From a virus: DNA of 28,458 nucleotides. The notes beneath the pieces were generated by a model. The model was not told the DNA's origin, ran no database searches, and saw only the letters and a list, made by a program, of their open reading frames with translations. Position numbers and translations under genes: made by a program. Shown in pieces: positions 17,146-26,676 of this stretch. Numbering within the stretch: the stretch's first letter is position 1; the number at the start of each line of letters is the position of its first letter. The DNA is taken from IMG/VR virus record IMGVR_UViG_3300034198_021309, positions 1 through 28,458 of that record; one strand, given 5' to 3'.

Positions 17146-18729
17146 ATGGCTTCAATTGTAACGGATCAATTTAGATTATTTAATGCTGATAATTTTGTAA
17201 ACTCTGTAGAAAATTCTTCAAATTCTTACTACGTTTTTACGGCATTACCAAATCCAACAGGAACAACAATTACTGGATCATCTGTAGGATTTGGTAGAAG
17301 TAGTACTTGGGATCAAAATACTCCAAATCCCATTGATTGTAATGATTACATGAATGCATATCATGATCCTATGATGTTTGGGCAATCAATAAATTCATCA
17401 AATATAAGAAGAATAATAAAAAGAGTAGATTGGACATCGGGTTCAAGATATGAAATGTATCGTCATGATTATAGTATTCTTAATCCCTCCCCAGTAACTC
17501 AATCATATAGATTGTATGATGCAAACTATTATGTAATGAATTCTAATTATAATGTTTATATTTGTATCAATAATGGATCAAGTGGTATTAATACCACAGG
17601 AAATATTTCTTTAGACCAACCAACTTTTACAGATTTAGAACCATCCGCTGCAGGTACAAGTGGTGATGGTTATGTTTGGAAATATCTTTTTACAGTTTCT
17701 CCAAGTGATATTATTAAATTTGACTCTTTACAATATATTACAGTTCCTGACAATTGGAGTTCATCTACCGATGCTCAGATTACTGCAATTAGAACTAATG
17801 GAAATTCAACTTTAAATAATAATCAAATTAAAACAGTTTATATTGCGAATCGTGGAAGTGGGTATACAAATGTAACGGGGCAATCAGTTAATATTTTAGG
17901 AGATGGATCTGGAGCCACTGCTTTAGTTGATGTTGTTGGGGGATCTGTAACTAAAGTAACAGTAACTTCTGGTGGTTCTGGATATACATATGGAATTGTA
18001 GATCTTGGAGCAATAGCACCAAATCCATTTAATCCTGCAAATGCAGCAAAATTAATTCCAATTATTCCACCATCATTTGGTCATGGATATGATATCTATA
18101 AAGAATTAGGAACAGATAAAGTATTAGTTTATTCAAGATTTGATGATTCTACAAAAGATTATCCAATAGATACAAAATATGCTCAAGTTGGAATTATAAA
18201 AAATCCAACCTCATTTGGTTCGACCGCAGTCTTTACTAATAATTCATTTTCTTCTTTATATGCAATTAAAGTAAAATCTGGGTACTCTGGGATATTGAAT
18301 GTTGGTGATATCATTTCTCAATCAATATCTGGTGTTGGAACCGCATATGGATATGTTGCATCTTTTGATACTCAAACCAATGTTATAAAATATTTTAAAG
18401 ATAGATCTTTATATTTTAATCCTCTAACCGCAAATCAATCTGATTATTCTGGAGTTTCTGTTAGTGGAAAAGTTTTAAACTTTCAATCTACATCAACTCC
18501 AGTTGTAACTACTGGAGGTTTTTCTGGTTCTATTGATTTAACTTTTAGTGGAATTACAACCAATCCAACTGGAAATAATATAATTAATTTGAGTGCTAAT
18601 TTTACTAATGGTCTTGCAAATCCAGACATAAATAAATCATCTGGGGATATAATTTATATCGATAATAGACCCACGATTTCAAGAAATTCTAGACAAAAAG
18701 AAGACGTTAAAATTATCCTGGAATTCTAA
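17146..18729 (+). CDS. gp8: Baseplate wedge protein gp8
   Basis: Gp8 joins gp7 and gp10 in the outer wedge of the T4 baseplate; T4 gp8 has 334 residues and this one 527. The N-terminus has the family marks Y-Y-V-F-T-A-L-P, W-D-Q-N-T-P-N-P-I-D and A-Y-H-D-P-M-M-F-G, then R-I-I-K-R-V-D-W-T-S-G and Y-R-L-Y-D-A-N-Y-Y-V-M-N. G-H-G-Y-D-I-Y-K-E-L-G follows in the second half. The extra length includes a GGxxY repeat at residues about 232-292, the same kind as in the gp7-like giant. It has its own late promoter and a weak ribosome binding site. The DUF4815 gene starts three bases after its stop. Confidence 0.92.
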   Translation: MASIVTDQFRLFNADNFVNSVENSSNSYYVFTALPNPTGTTITGSSVGFGRSSTWDQNTPNPIDCNDYMNAYHDPMMFGQSINSSNIRRIIKRVDWTSGSRYEMYRHDYSILNPSPVTQSYRLYDANYYVMNSNYNVYICINNGSSGINTTGNISLDQPTFTDLEPSAAGTSGDGYVWKYLFTVSPSDIIKFDSLQYITVPDNWSSSTDAQITAIRTNGNSTLNNNQIKTVYIANRGSGYTNVTGQSVNILGDGSGATALVDVVGGSVTKVTVTSGGSGYTYGIVDLGAIAPNPFNPANAAKLIPIIPPSFGHGYDIYKELGTDKVLVYSRFDDSTKDYPIDTKYAQVGIIKNPTSFGSTAVFTNNSFSSLYAIKVKSGYSGILNVGDIISQSISGVGTAYGYVASFDTQTNVIKYFKDRSLYFNPLTANQSDYSGVSVSGKVLNFQSTSTPVVTTGGFSGSIDLTFSGITTNPTGNNIINLSANFTNGLANPDINKSSGDIIYIDNRPTISRNSRQKEDVKIILEF

Positions 18730-18732
18730 AAA

Positions 18733-21700
18733 ATGGCACAAAAGACAAATCTTAATGTTAGTCCTTATTATGATGATTTTAATTCATCAAATAACTACTA
18801 TAAAGTATTATTTAATCCAGGAAAACCAATTCAAGCTAGAGAATTAACAACTCTACAATCAACATTACAAGATCAGCTTGAAAAATTTGGTAGCAATACT
18901 TTTAAAAATGGTTCAATGGTTGTTCCTGGGGGAACTACTTACGATTCAAATTTTTGTGCTGTTCAATTAAATCCAACTCTTTATGGAGTTGATATTACAA
19001 CATATATCAACAATCTCATTGGAATAACTTTAACTGGGCAATCTTCTGGGGTTACCGCCAGTGTTCAATATGTTCAACTTCCAAATAATGATGAAGTCAA
19101 TAATATAACAATTTATGTAAAATATAGAAGTTCTGATAGTAATTTTGTAATAAATCCATTTCAAGATGGTGAACTTTTATTTGCACAAAACGATAATATT
19201 TCAACCACTTCTGGTACAGTAATTAATGCAGGAACTCCTCTCGTAGGATTAATTTCTTCCAATGCAACTTCAACTGGATCTGCAGTATCAATTGCAGATG
19301 GTGTCTATTTTATTAGAGGATATTTTGTAAATGTATCAAAGCAAACAATAATTCTTGATTATTATGATAATGTTCCATCATACAGAATTGGATTACTGAT
19401 AGGAGAAGAAATTGTAACTGCTTATTCTGATAAGTCATTATATGATAATGCAAAAGGATTTTCCAACTATTCTGCACCAGGGGCAGATAGATTTAAAATA
19501 AATTTAACTTTAAGTAAAAAATTATTAACAGATCTTGATGATACTGATTTTGTTGAACTTTTTAGAGTTATAGATGGAAAAATTCAACAAACTCCAAGAC
19601 CAAAAGATCCTAGCAACAATTTAAGAGATTATTTAGCAAAAAGAACCTATGACGAAGCTGGAAATTTTTCAGTAACTCCATATACAATTAAAATTCAAAA
19701 TTCTTTAAATGATCTACTTGGAAATGACGGAATATATTTAAATAGTCAAAAAACTAATCAGGCAAATACACCTTCAAAAGATTTGATGTGTGTAAATATC
19801 TCTCCTGGTATTTCTTATGTAAGAGGATATGATGTTTATAAGGATAAAACAACAATTTTAGATTCTCCAAAACCAAGAGATACTAAAACAGTTAGTTTCG
19901 CAGAAATACCTTTTCAATTAGGAAGTACCTTTAGAATTAATAATGTTTCAGGTAACCCAGCATATAAAGCAAACATTGCCTTATATAATAATAGAAAGGG
20001 AACAAGTGTTCCCACAGGGCTTCAAATAGGTGATGCTAGAGTTTATATGATGAATCTAAATGATTCTGCAACTTCTGGTATTAATAGTTCTCCCGCAACT
20101 AAATGGGGATTATACTTATATGATATTCAAACTTATACACAATTAACATTAAATCAAACAGTTTCTAGTGCAGATTTACCATCTACTTCTTATGTGAAGG
20201 GGGTAAGTAGCGGAGCAAGTGGATATGCAACTGTATCGGGAAATGGTTTGGTAATTTTCTTAAGGCAAGTTTCTGGAACTTTCCAAGTAGGTGAACAAAT
20301 TTTAATCAATGGATTAACACCAAATGTATCAAGAACTATATCTTCAATTAGATTCTTTGACACTAAAGATATAAAATCTGTTCATCAATCAACTGCAATT
20401 TCTGGATTCTCAATTGCATTTAGTGCAGACGTAAATTTAGAAAAAATAACTGCAACTGGATTTACTCCTACTGATTTAATTTCAATTGATCAGTCTGGTA
20501 ACGTAACTTGCCCAGGAAGATTTTTCACTGGTATTACATCCGATACTGTAATTAGATATCAAAGACCGGGATTTACTACTGAAACTTTTAATAGGGTAAT
20601 TTCAGTATCTCCAACTGGGCAGTCGATGACCCTGACTGGAATTTCTACAGTTTCAGGAGTTTGTGATGGTGCAGTTGGTTTTGGAGTTTCATCTGTAAAC
20701 TTCTCAATTGGATCACTAGTCACTCAAAATAATGGTCCATTATATGCACAGTTACCAAATTCACCAATATCTTCAGTAAATCTAACAGGATCAAATATAA
20801 CAGTTAGTTCTCAAATAACAAGTGTTACAAGTAGTGGTCTTGGAACAGTTACATTTAATTTATCAAATGTAACTGGAATAAGTAGTGCATTTTTCTTGCC
20901 ATTTAATAATCAAAGATATTCAATTTTTTATTCAGATGGAACGACTGATACTTTAACATCAGACAAATTTTCTTTAAGTGGTAATAATGTAACAATTAGT
21001 GGTCTTTCTCCAAGTAAAACAATTGTTTCAATTAATTCAACTTTAATTAAAAATAATATTCAAAGTAGGATTAAGACTTTTACAAGAAGTCAAACTTTGA
21101 ATGTAAATCTTTCAAAATACCCTCAATCTGGAACTGGAATAAACACTTCAGTAAATAATGGATTAACCTACAATCAATTTTATGGTTTGAGAGTTGAAGA
21201 TGAGGAAATTAGTTTAAATGTTCCAGATGTTGTAAGTATTGTTGCAATTTACGAATCTCTTACTACGAGTGCTCCAACTTTAGATCAAATTACGTTCAAT
21301 TCTGTTGCGAATGTTTCTAATAATGCACTCATTGGTGAAAATATTGTTGGTCAATCTAGTGGGGCAGTAGCTAGAATTGTTACAAAACCAAGTTCTAATA
21401 TTTTAGGAATAGTATATTTAAATGCAAATAGATTTTCTTTATATGAAACTGTAACATTTTTAGAATCAAATATTTCTGCAGCATCTGTACAAGCAATTAC
21501 TCCTGGTTTGTATAAAGATATAAGAAATAATTATAGTTTAAATAAAAACCAAAAAGACCAATATTACGATTATTCAAAAATAGTAAGAAATACCACAACT
21601 GGGGAACCATCACATCCATTATTAATTGTATATGATTATTATACAGTTCCATCAAATGATACTGGTGATTTATTTACTGTTTTGAGTTATGATAATCCAA

Positions 21701-24700
21701 GATATGAATCTGATATTCCAAATATTGGAAATAACAACGTAAGAGCATCTGATGTCTTAGATTTTAGACCTGCGGTTATTCCCTTTACGGGAATTTCATC
21801 TTCACCATTTGATTTCTCATCAAGATTCTTAACACCAAAAACAATTATTACTCCAAATGAAGGATCATTAATTGGATATAGTTATTATTTGGGAAGAATT
21901 GATAAAATAGTTTTGGATAAAAATGGAAATTTTGTTCTTTTAAATGGAACTTCTTCTGATAATCCATCTCCCCCATCAACTATTGATGAAGTAATGGAAG
22001 TTGCTACTATTACTCTTCCACCATATCTTTTTTATCCACAGAGTGCTTCAATAACTTATAGTGATAATAAGAGATATACGATGAGGGATATTGGAACAAT
22101 TGATAATAGAGTTACAAATTTAGAGACTACAACTTCACTTTCTTTATTAGAAGTAAATACTCAAAGTCTTCAAATTCAAGATGCTCAAGGAAATAATAGA
22201 TTTAAGAGTGGAATTTTTGTAGATAACTTCACTTCTACTTCATTTATAGATTCAACCTATTCAAATGCTCAAATAGATTCTAACAGCAAATTACTTACTC
22301 CAATTGTGAGTGTAAACAGTTTAGATAGTCAGATAGCACCTTCACTCAGTACCCCCGATGTTTCTTTAGATCTATCTACAGATTTTACTTTAATAGATCC
22401 AAATGTAGTTAAAAGAAGTAATACTGTTTTATTAAATTATAATGAAGTTCCCTGGATTAATCAACCATTAACTACACAAGTTGAAAATGTAAATCCTTTT
22501 AATATTGTTCAATATACTGGAAATATTACTTTATCTCCAGCAGCAGATTCATGGGTTACAACTGTAAATCTTGATCAAATATATGTTAATATTGATCAAA
22601 AGGTAAAAAAAGGTGATGGTCCTGGTCATGTTGTATATGTTGGAATTTCTAGTTCAGTTTCTTCTAGCACAGTATTAATTTCAAGTACAGATGATCTTTA
22701 TATGAGATCACGTAATACTGAATTTAGAGCAAAAAATCTTAAACCAAGCACTCAATTCTATCAATTCTTAGATAGTGTTTCAGGAGTTGATTTTGTTCCC
22801 AAATTAGTTGAAATTGCAACAGATTCAACATTACAAAATTATGGATCAGTTGGAACATTCCAAGTTGGAGAGACTGTAATAGGAACATATAACAATAATA
22901 ATTTAATTACGTTTAGAGTTGCTACTCCAAATCATAAAGAAGGTACTTACAATAGTCCATCTAGAACATATAATGCAAATCCATATGCACCATCTGAAAG
23001 TGTTCCTTCATCTTATAGTGCATCAAGTAAAATTTTAAATGTTGATACTTATGCTCTTTCTGCACAAGCACAAGGATTATATTCTGGATATCTAGTTCAA
23101 GGTATGCGATTAGTTGGTCAAACTAGTGGGGCAACTGCATATGTTAAAAATCTTAGATTAATTTCTGATGTATATGGAGATTTAATTGGAACATTTTTCT
23201 TAAGAGATCCTTTAACAAATCCTCCACCCGCAATAAGAATTTCAACTGGAACTAAAACTTATGTTCTTAACTCAAATTCTACAAATCTACCCCCAATAGC
23301 TGGAGATCAAACATTTTCTACTGCATCAGTTAATTATACATCTGCGGGAATTACTAGCACTTTCCAAACTACAGTAACTACTACAACTACTAATTATTAT
23401 GTTGATCCAATTGCTCAAACATTTGTTGTCGGTGCAAATAATTCTTCAAGTCCTGTAAATGCAGTTCCAAATGATGTAAATGGTGCCTTTATAACTTCAG
23501 CCGATATATATTTCTATTCTAAAGATTCGGGGAATGCACCAGTTACTTTGGAAATTAGAACAGTTAATAATGATAATGGTACACCTACTGCAACAGTTCT
23601 TGGAAGATCTAAAACATTAACTCCAGATTTAATTAATATCCCTACGAATATAGTAAGAGATAGTCAACAAAATATTACTTCAGTAACTCCAGTAGCAACA
23701 AACTTCAAGTTTGATTATCCAATTTATTTGGCTCCTGGCAATCAATATGCACTTGTCTTAATATCACCAAATAGTGATGCTTATGAAGTCTTTATCGCTG
23801 AAATGAACAAATCTACCTTTAATGGTCAAAACTTTAATCTGGGGCAAGGTGGAGTTTACTCTCAACAATATTCTCTTGGAAGCTTCTTTAGATCTCAAAA
23901 TGGTTCTCTTTGGACAGCGAACCAATATCAAGATATGATGTTTAAGTTGTATAAAGCAGATTTCTCTTCTTCTATGAATGGAACTGCATATTTTTATAAT
24001 CCAACTTTAGATACTAGTAATGGTTATGTTACAACTTTAGATGCAAATGCAGTTACAACTTTCACAAGAAACTTAAGTGTAGGAATTACAACTGTTACTA
24101 ATTCTTCCATGATTGGTATTCTTACTACAGGAAGAAAGGTTAGTGATTCTTCAAAAATTTATAATTATGGAAATATTGTAAATACTGGTGGTGCAGCAGC
24201 AACTATTGGAATTACAACTGGAGGTATTAATTACACTACACAATCAAACGTTTCAACTTATGCTCTTACTGGAAATGGATCTGGTTTAACATTATCAATA
24301 AGTGGAGTTGGAACAATTACTTCAGCAACCATAGTTAATGCAGGAAATGGATATGTTGCAGGAGATATTGTCGGTATTGTAACTTCATCTGCTGGTGGAA
24401 CTGGAAATGGATCTCAAATTACAGTTACAACTATTAGTGGTGTTGACACTTTATATCTTTCAAATGTTCAAGGAAATTCATTTACTTCTGGTCAAAGTTT
24501 AGTTTATTATAATAATAGTGGATCTCCAATTTCTCTAGCTTCAACTACAATCAGGTCTTCTACTGTAACGAGTGGATATAATACTGGAACATTTATTGGT
24601 GTAAATCATTTTGATCATGGAATGTATTCAACTTCAAATTATGTTACACTCAATAATGTCAAATCAAATGTATCTCCAACAACACTTACGACTGGATTAT

Positions 24701-25932
24701 CAGCTTCTGCTACTTCAATTTCAATTGCAAGTACCAGTAACTTTACAACATTTGAAGGAGTTTCCATTGGATCTACAAATCCAGGATATGTTAAAATTGA
24801 TAACGAAATAATTAAATATACTACAGTTGGAGTCAATCAATTGAGTGGAATTACTCGTGGAATAGATTCTACATTAGTTCAATCACATGATAATTCTTCT
24901 CAAGTTTATAAGTATGAATTAAGTGGTGTTTCTATAAGAAGAATTAATACTACTTTTAATATTGATAGTATCTATCCTTCAAGTAATGGATATTATTTAC
25001 AAGTAGGAATTAGTACAAATGGAATTGATAGAAGTTCCGACAATATTGGAGGAAGCAATTGGCCACAATTAGCATTTAGTAATCAATCATCTGATGGTGG
25101 AGATCAAATTACTGCAACAAGAAATATTCAATTTGATTCTTTGGTTCCAAATTATGCAATTATTACTCCAGGATCATCTACTTCTGCTTCAGCATCTATT
25201 AGAACTGTTAGTGGAACTAGCATGGGTGGAAATGAATCTTCATTTATTGATCAAGGATTTGAACCAGTACAATTGAATGTTTTAAATAAACTATCAACAA
25301 CTAGAATAGTTTGTTCAAAAGTTAATGAAACTAATTATTTGAGTTCTTTGCCAAGAAATAAATCATTTACAACTGCGATTAATTTATCAACTACTGATAA
25401 TAATTTATCTCCGGTAATTTATCTGGATAATGCAACTACAGAGTTCCATAGTAATCGTGTTAATCAACCAATTACAAACTATTCTTTAGATGGTAGAGTT
25501 AATTCATTTAACTATGATCCAAATGCTGCTGTATACGTTTCGGTTCCAATTAACTTAGCACAACCAGCGAGAGGGTTGAAGGTTATTATTAGTGCCTATA
25601 GAGATGCTTCTGCAGATTTTAGAGTTTTATATAGTTTGATAACTTCAAATGTATCTTCTGTCAATCAATCATTCTATTTGTTCCCAGGTTATGATAATCT
25701 TAGAGATACAACTGGTGATGGTTATGGAGATACTATTATTAATCCAGCAAATAATGATGGATTGCCAGATGCTTTTGTTCGTTCAAGCAATAGTGGAGAA
25801 TATTTGGAGTATCAATTTACTGCAGATAATCTAAGTTATTTTAATGGATATAGAATTAAAATAGTTATGACCGGAACAAATCAAGCATTATCTCCAGCAA
25901 TAAAATCAATACAATCAATTGCAATTTTATGA
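18733..25932 (+). CDS. DUF4815-type tail/baseplate structural protein, 2399 aa
   Basis: The N-terminus carries the DUF4815 opening (L-N-V-S-P-Y-Y-D-D-F, then Y-K-V-L-F-N-P-G-K-P-I-Q-A-R-E-L-T-T-L-Q). The family region, enlarged by inserts, runs to about residue 1150, with Y-L-G-R-I-D and R-Y-T-M-R-D-I-G followed by a short coiled-coil-like helix (about 1115-1150), a possible trimerisation point. A second conserved block spans about 1558-1745: D-P-I-A-Q-T-F, I-Y-F-Y-S-K-D-S-G-N-A-P-V, and Q-Y-Q-D-M-M-F-K-L-Y-K-A. Next come a GGxxY repeat region and one IDxE...RG module (1986-2060). A conserved-looking C-terminal domain ends with F-N-G-Y-R-I-K-I-V-M-T-G-T-N-Q. It occupies the place of T4 gp9-gp12 and probably forms the peripheral baseplate appendage; whether it binds the host is unknown. 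Confidence 0.85.
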   Translation: MAQKTNLNVSPYYDDFNSSNNYYKVLFNPGKPIQARELTTLQSTLQDQLEKFGSNTFKNGSMVVPGGTTYDSNFCAVQLNPTLYGVDITTYINNLIGITLTGQSSGVTASVQYVQLPNNDEVNNITIYVKYRSSDSNFVINPFQDGELLFAQNDNISTTSGTVINAGTPLVGLISSNATSTGSAVSIADGVYFIRGYFVNVSKQTIILDYYDNVPSYRIGLLIGEEIVTAYSDKSLYDNAKGFSNYSAPGADRFKINLTLSKKLLTDLDDTDFVELFRVIDGKIQQTPRPKDPSNNLRDYLAKRTYDEAGNFSVTPYTIKIQNSLNDLLGNDGIYLNSQKTNQANTPSKDLMCVNISPGISYVRGYDVYKDKTTILDSPKPRDTKTVSFAEIPFQLGSTFRINNVSGNPAYKANIALYNNRKGTSVPTGLQIGDARVYMMNLNDSATSGINSSPATKWGLYLYDIQTYTQLTLNQTVSSADLPSTSYVKGVSSGASGYATVSGNGLVIFLRQVSGTFQVGEQILINGLTPNVSRTISSIRFFDTKDIKSVHQSTAISGFSIAFSADVNLEKITATGFTPTDLISIDQSGNVTCPGRFFTGITSDTVIRYQRPGFTTETFNRVISVSPTGQSMTLTGISTVSGVCDGAVGFGVSSVNFSIGSLVTQNNGPLYAQLPNSPISSVNLTGSNITVSSQITSVTSSGLGTVTFNLSNVTGISSAFFLPFNNQRYSIFYSDGTTDTLTSDKFSLSGNNVTISGLSPSKTIVSINSTLIKNNIQSRIKTFTRSQTLNVNLSKYPQSGTGINTSVNNGLTYNQFYGLRVEDEEISLNVPDVVSIVAIYESLTTSAPTLDQITFNSVANVSNNALIGENIVGQSSGAVARIVTKPSSNILGIVYLNANRFSLYETVTFLESNISAASVQAITPGLYKDIRNNYSLNKNQKDQYYDYSKIVRNTTTGEPSHPLLIVYDYYTVPSNDTGDLFTVLSYDNPRYESDIPNIGNNNVRASDVLDFRPAVIPFTGISSSPFDFSSRFLTPKTIITPNEGSLIGYSYYLGRIDKIVLDKNGNFVLLNGTSSDNPSPPSTIDEVMEVATITLPPYLFYPQSASITYSDNKRYTMRDIGTIDNRVTNLETTTSLSLLEVNTQSLQIQDAQGNNRFKSGIFVDNFTSTSFIDSTYSNAQIDSNSKLLTPIVSVNSLDSQIAPSLSTPDVSLDLSTDFTLIDPNVVKRSNTVLLNYNEVPWINQPLTTQVENVNPFNIVQYTGNITLSPAADSWVTTVNLDQIYVNIDQKVKKGDGPGHVVYVGISSSVSSSTVLISSTDDLYMRSRNTEFRAKNLKPSTQFYQFLDSVSGVDFVPKLVEIATDSTLQNYGSVGTFQVGETVIGTYNNNNLITFRVATPNHKEGTYNSPSRTYNANPYAPSESVPSSYSASSKILNVDTYALSAQAQGLYSGYLVQGMRLVGQTSGATAYVKNLRLISDVYGDLIGTFFLRDPLTNPPPAIRISTGTKTYVLNSNSTNLPPIAGDQTFSTASVNYTSAGITSTFQTTVTTTTTNYYVDPIAQTFVVGANNSSSPVNAVPNDVNGAFITSADIYFYSKDSGNAPVTLEIRTVNNDNGTPTATVLGRSKTLTPDLINIPTNIVRDSQQNITSVTPVATNFKFDYPIYLAPGNQYALVLISPNSDAYEVFIAEMNKSTFNGQNFNLGQGGVYSQQYSLGSFFRSQNGSLWTANQYQDMMFKLYKADFSSSMNGTAYFYNPTLDTSNGYVTTLDANAVTTFTRNLSVGITTVTNSSMIGILTTGRKVSDSSKIYNYGNIVNTGGAAATIGITTGGINYTTQSNVSTYALTGNGSGLTLSISGVGTITSATIVNAGNGYVAGDIVGIVTSSAGGTGNGSQITVTTISGVDTLYLSNVQGNSFTSGQSLVYYNNSGSPISLASTTIRSSTVTSGYNTGTFIGVNHFDHGMYSTSNYVTLNNVKSNVSPTTLTTGLSASATSISIASTSNFTTFEGVSIGSTNPGYVKIDNEIIKYTTVGVNQLSGITRGIDSTLVQSHDNSSQVYKYELSGVSIRRINTTFNIDSIYPSSNGYYLQVGISTNGIDRSSDNIGGSNWPQLAFSNQSSDGGDQITATRNIQFDSLVPNYAIITPGSSTSASASIRTVSGTSMGGNESSFIDQGFEPVQLNVLNKLSTTRIVCSKVNETNYLSSLPRNKSFTTAINLSTTDNNLSPVIYLDNATTEFHSNRVNQPITNYSLDGRVNSFNYDPNAAVYVSVPINLAQPARGLKVIISAYRDASADFRVLYSLITSNVSSVNQSFYLFPGYDNLRDTTGDGYGDTIINPANNDGLPDAFVRSSNSGEYLEYQFTADNLSYFNGYRIKIVMTGTNQALSPAIKSIQSIAIL
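24688..24915 (+). repeat. IDxE...RG module in the DUF4815 protein
   Basis: Residues 1986-2060 show A-S-A-T-S-I-S-I, V-K-I2022-D-N-E-I-I-K-Y-T, then L-S-G-I-T-R-G-I-D and S-H-D. This follows copy 1 of gp7 (nt 5329-5560) element by element. Confidence 0.65.
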
Positions 25933-26138
25933 GAATTCCTGTAGAAGGTTATCCAAATCTTTATAGAGATTCAGAAACTGGTGCTATAATTAATTGTGAT
26001 ACTAATGCATATTTTAATTATTTAAATTCAGTTTCTAGAAAAGAAAAAGAAAAAATGGAAATTGAAAATATGAAAAATGAAATTGGTGAAATTAAAAGTT
26101 TACTCAGACAATTGCTAGAAAAAAATGAATCCAAATAA
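25929..26138 (+). CDS. Small coiled-coil protein (69 aa)
   Basis: The ATG overlaps the stop of the giant gene (ATGA). The N-terminal half has P-V-E-G-Y-P-N-L-Y-R-D-S-E-T-G-A-I-I-N and D-T-N-A-Y, a pattern I recall from small cyanophage proteins in this position. The C-terminal half (about 37-65) is a Lys/Glu helix with hydrophobic residues at heptad spacing (I-E-N-M-K-N-E-I-G-E-I-K-S-L-L-R-Q-L-L), a likely coiled coil. Coupling to the structural gene suggests a virion or assembly role, but none is known. It overlaps the next gene by 14 bases. Confidence 0.75.
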   Translation: MRIPVEGYPNLYRDSETGAIINCDTNAYFNYLNSVSRKEKEKMEIENMKNEIGEIKSLLRQLLEKNESK

Positions 26139-26307
26139 AATAGAATTAGAAAATATTTCTAAACTTTTTGAATACGAAAAAATTTCTAGAGAAATAGATT
26201 CGTGTAATGATATAGATGAACTTAAAAATATTGCAAAATCCTATGTGAAACTTTTTCTAAAGCAAGAAGAAACCATTATTTCTTTAAATTTTAATCCTCA
26301 AATATAA
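26125..26307 (+). CDS. Small helical protein, unknown (60 aa)
   Basis: It starts inside the end of the previous gene (14-base overlap, other frame) and ends on the TAA that is part of the next late promoter. The product is charged and helical: K-I-E-L-E-N-I-S-K-L-F-E-Y-E-K-I-S-R-E-I-D, then D-E-L-K-N-I-A-K-S-Y-V-K-L-F-L-K-Q-E-E. I recall similar short proteins in the same location of related phages, with no function assigned. The overlap and operon position are the main support. Confidence 0.68.
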   Translation: MNPNKIELENISKLFEYEKISREIDSCNDIDELKNIAKSYVKLFLKQEETIISLNFNPQI

Positions 26308-26310
26308 ATA
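26303..26310 (+). promoter_or_regulatory. Late promoter upstream of the neck genes (TATAAATA)
   Basis: This is a perfect TATAAATA match, overlapping the stop codon (26305-26307) of the 60-aa gene and ending 24 bases before the ATG at 26335. It would drive the two small virion genes, gp13 and gp14. Confidence 0.75.
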
Positions 26311-26334
26311 CTTATTAGGTATACTCTGATATAG

Positions 26335-26676
26335 ATGGCCGCCGTATACGTTAGCAATATTGTTATTAATGTGGGTACGGATTTTAATCAAATTTTTATA
26401 CTTGATGATTCTAGTACTAATTCTGCATTAAATCTTACTGGTTATGGTGTAAGTTCTCAAATGAGAAAATATACCAATAGTTCTACTGTATACAATTTTA
26501 ATACGTCAATACCAAATCCAACTGAAGGAACAGTTCAAATTGAATTAACGACATCAGTGACTTCCAAAATAAAACCGGGAAGGTACTTATATGATATTGT
26601 TGTTATTGATACTAATAATCAAAAAACTAGAGTAGTTGAAGGCATGGCTCTTGTAAGAGAGGGGGCAACTCATTAA
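26335..26676 (+). CDS. Small virion structural protein, Ig-like (113 aa)
   Basis: The sequence has a beta-sandwich pattern: I-V-I-N-V-G-T-D-F-N-Q-I-F-I-L-D-D, L-T-G-Y-G-V-S-S-Q-M-R-K, G-T-V-Q-I-E-L-T, and I-K-P-G-R-Y-L-Y-D-I-V-V-I-D followed by T-R-V-V-E-G-M-A-L-V. This order recalls the immunoglobulin-like domain found at the N-terminus of baseplate upper or receptor-binding proteins of other phages. It is the first gene after a late promoter. The stop overlaps the next start by one base (TAATG), and a GAGGGGG ribosome binding site for that gene lies in its last codons. A structural role fits; the exact position in the particle is not known. Confidence 0.75.
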   Translation: MAAVYVSNIVINVGTDFNQIFILDDSSTNSALNLTGYGVSSQMRKYTNSSTVYNFNTSIPNPTEGTVQIELTTSVTSKIKPGRYLYDIVVIDTNNQKTRVVEGMALVREGATH

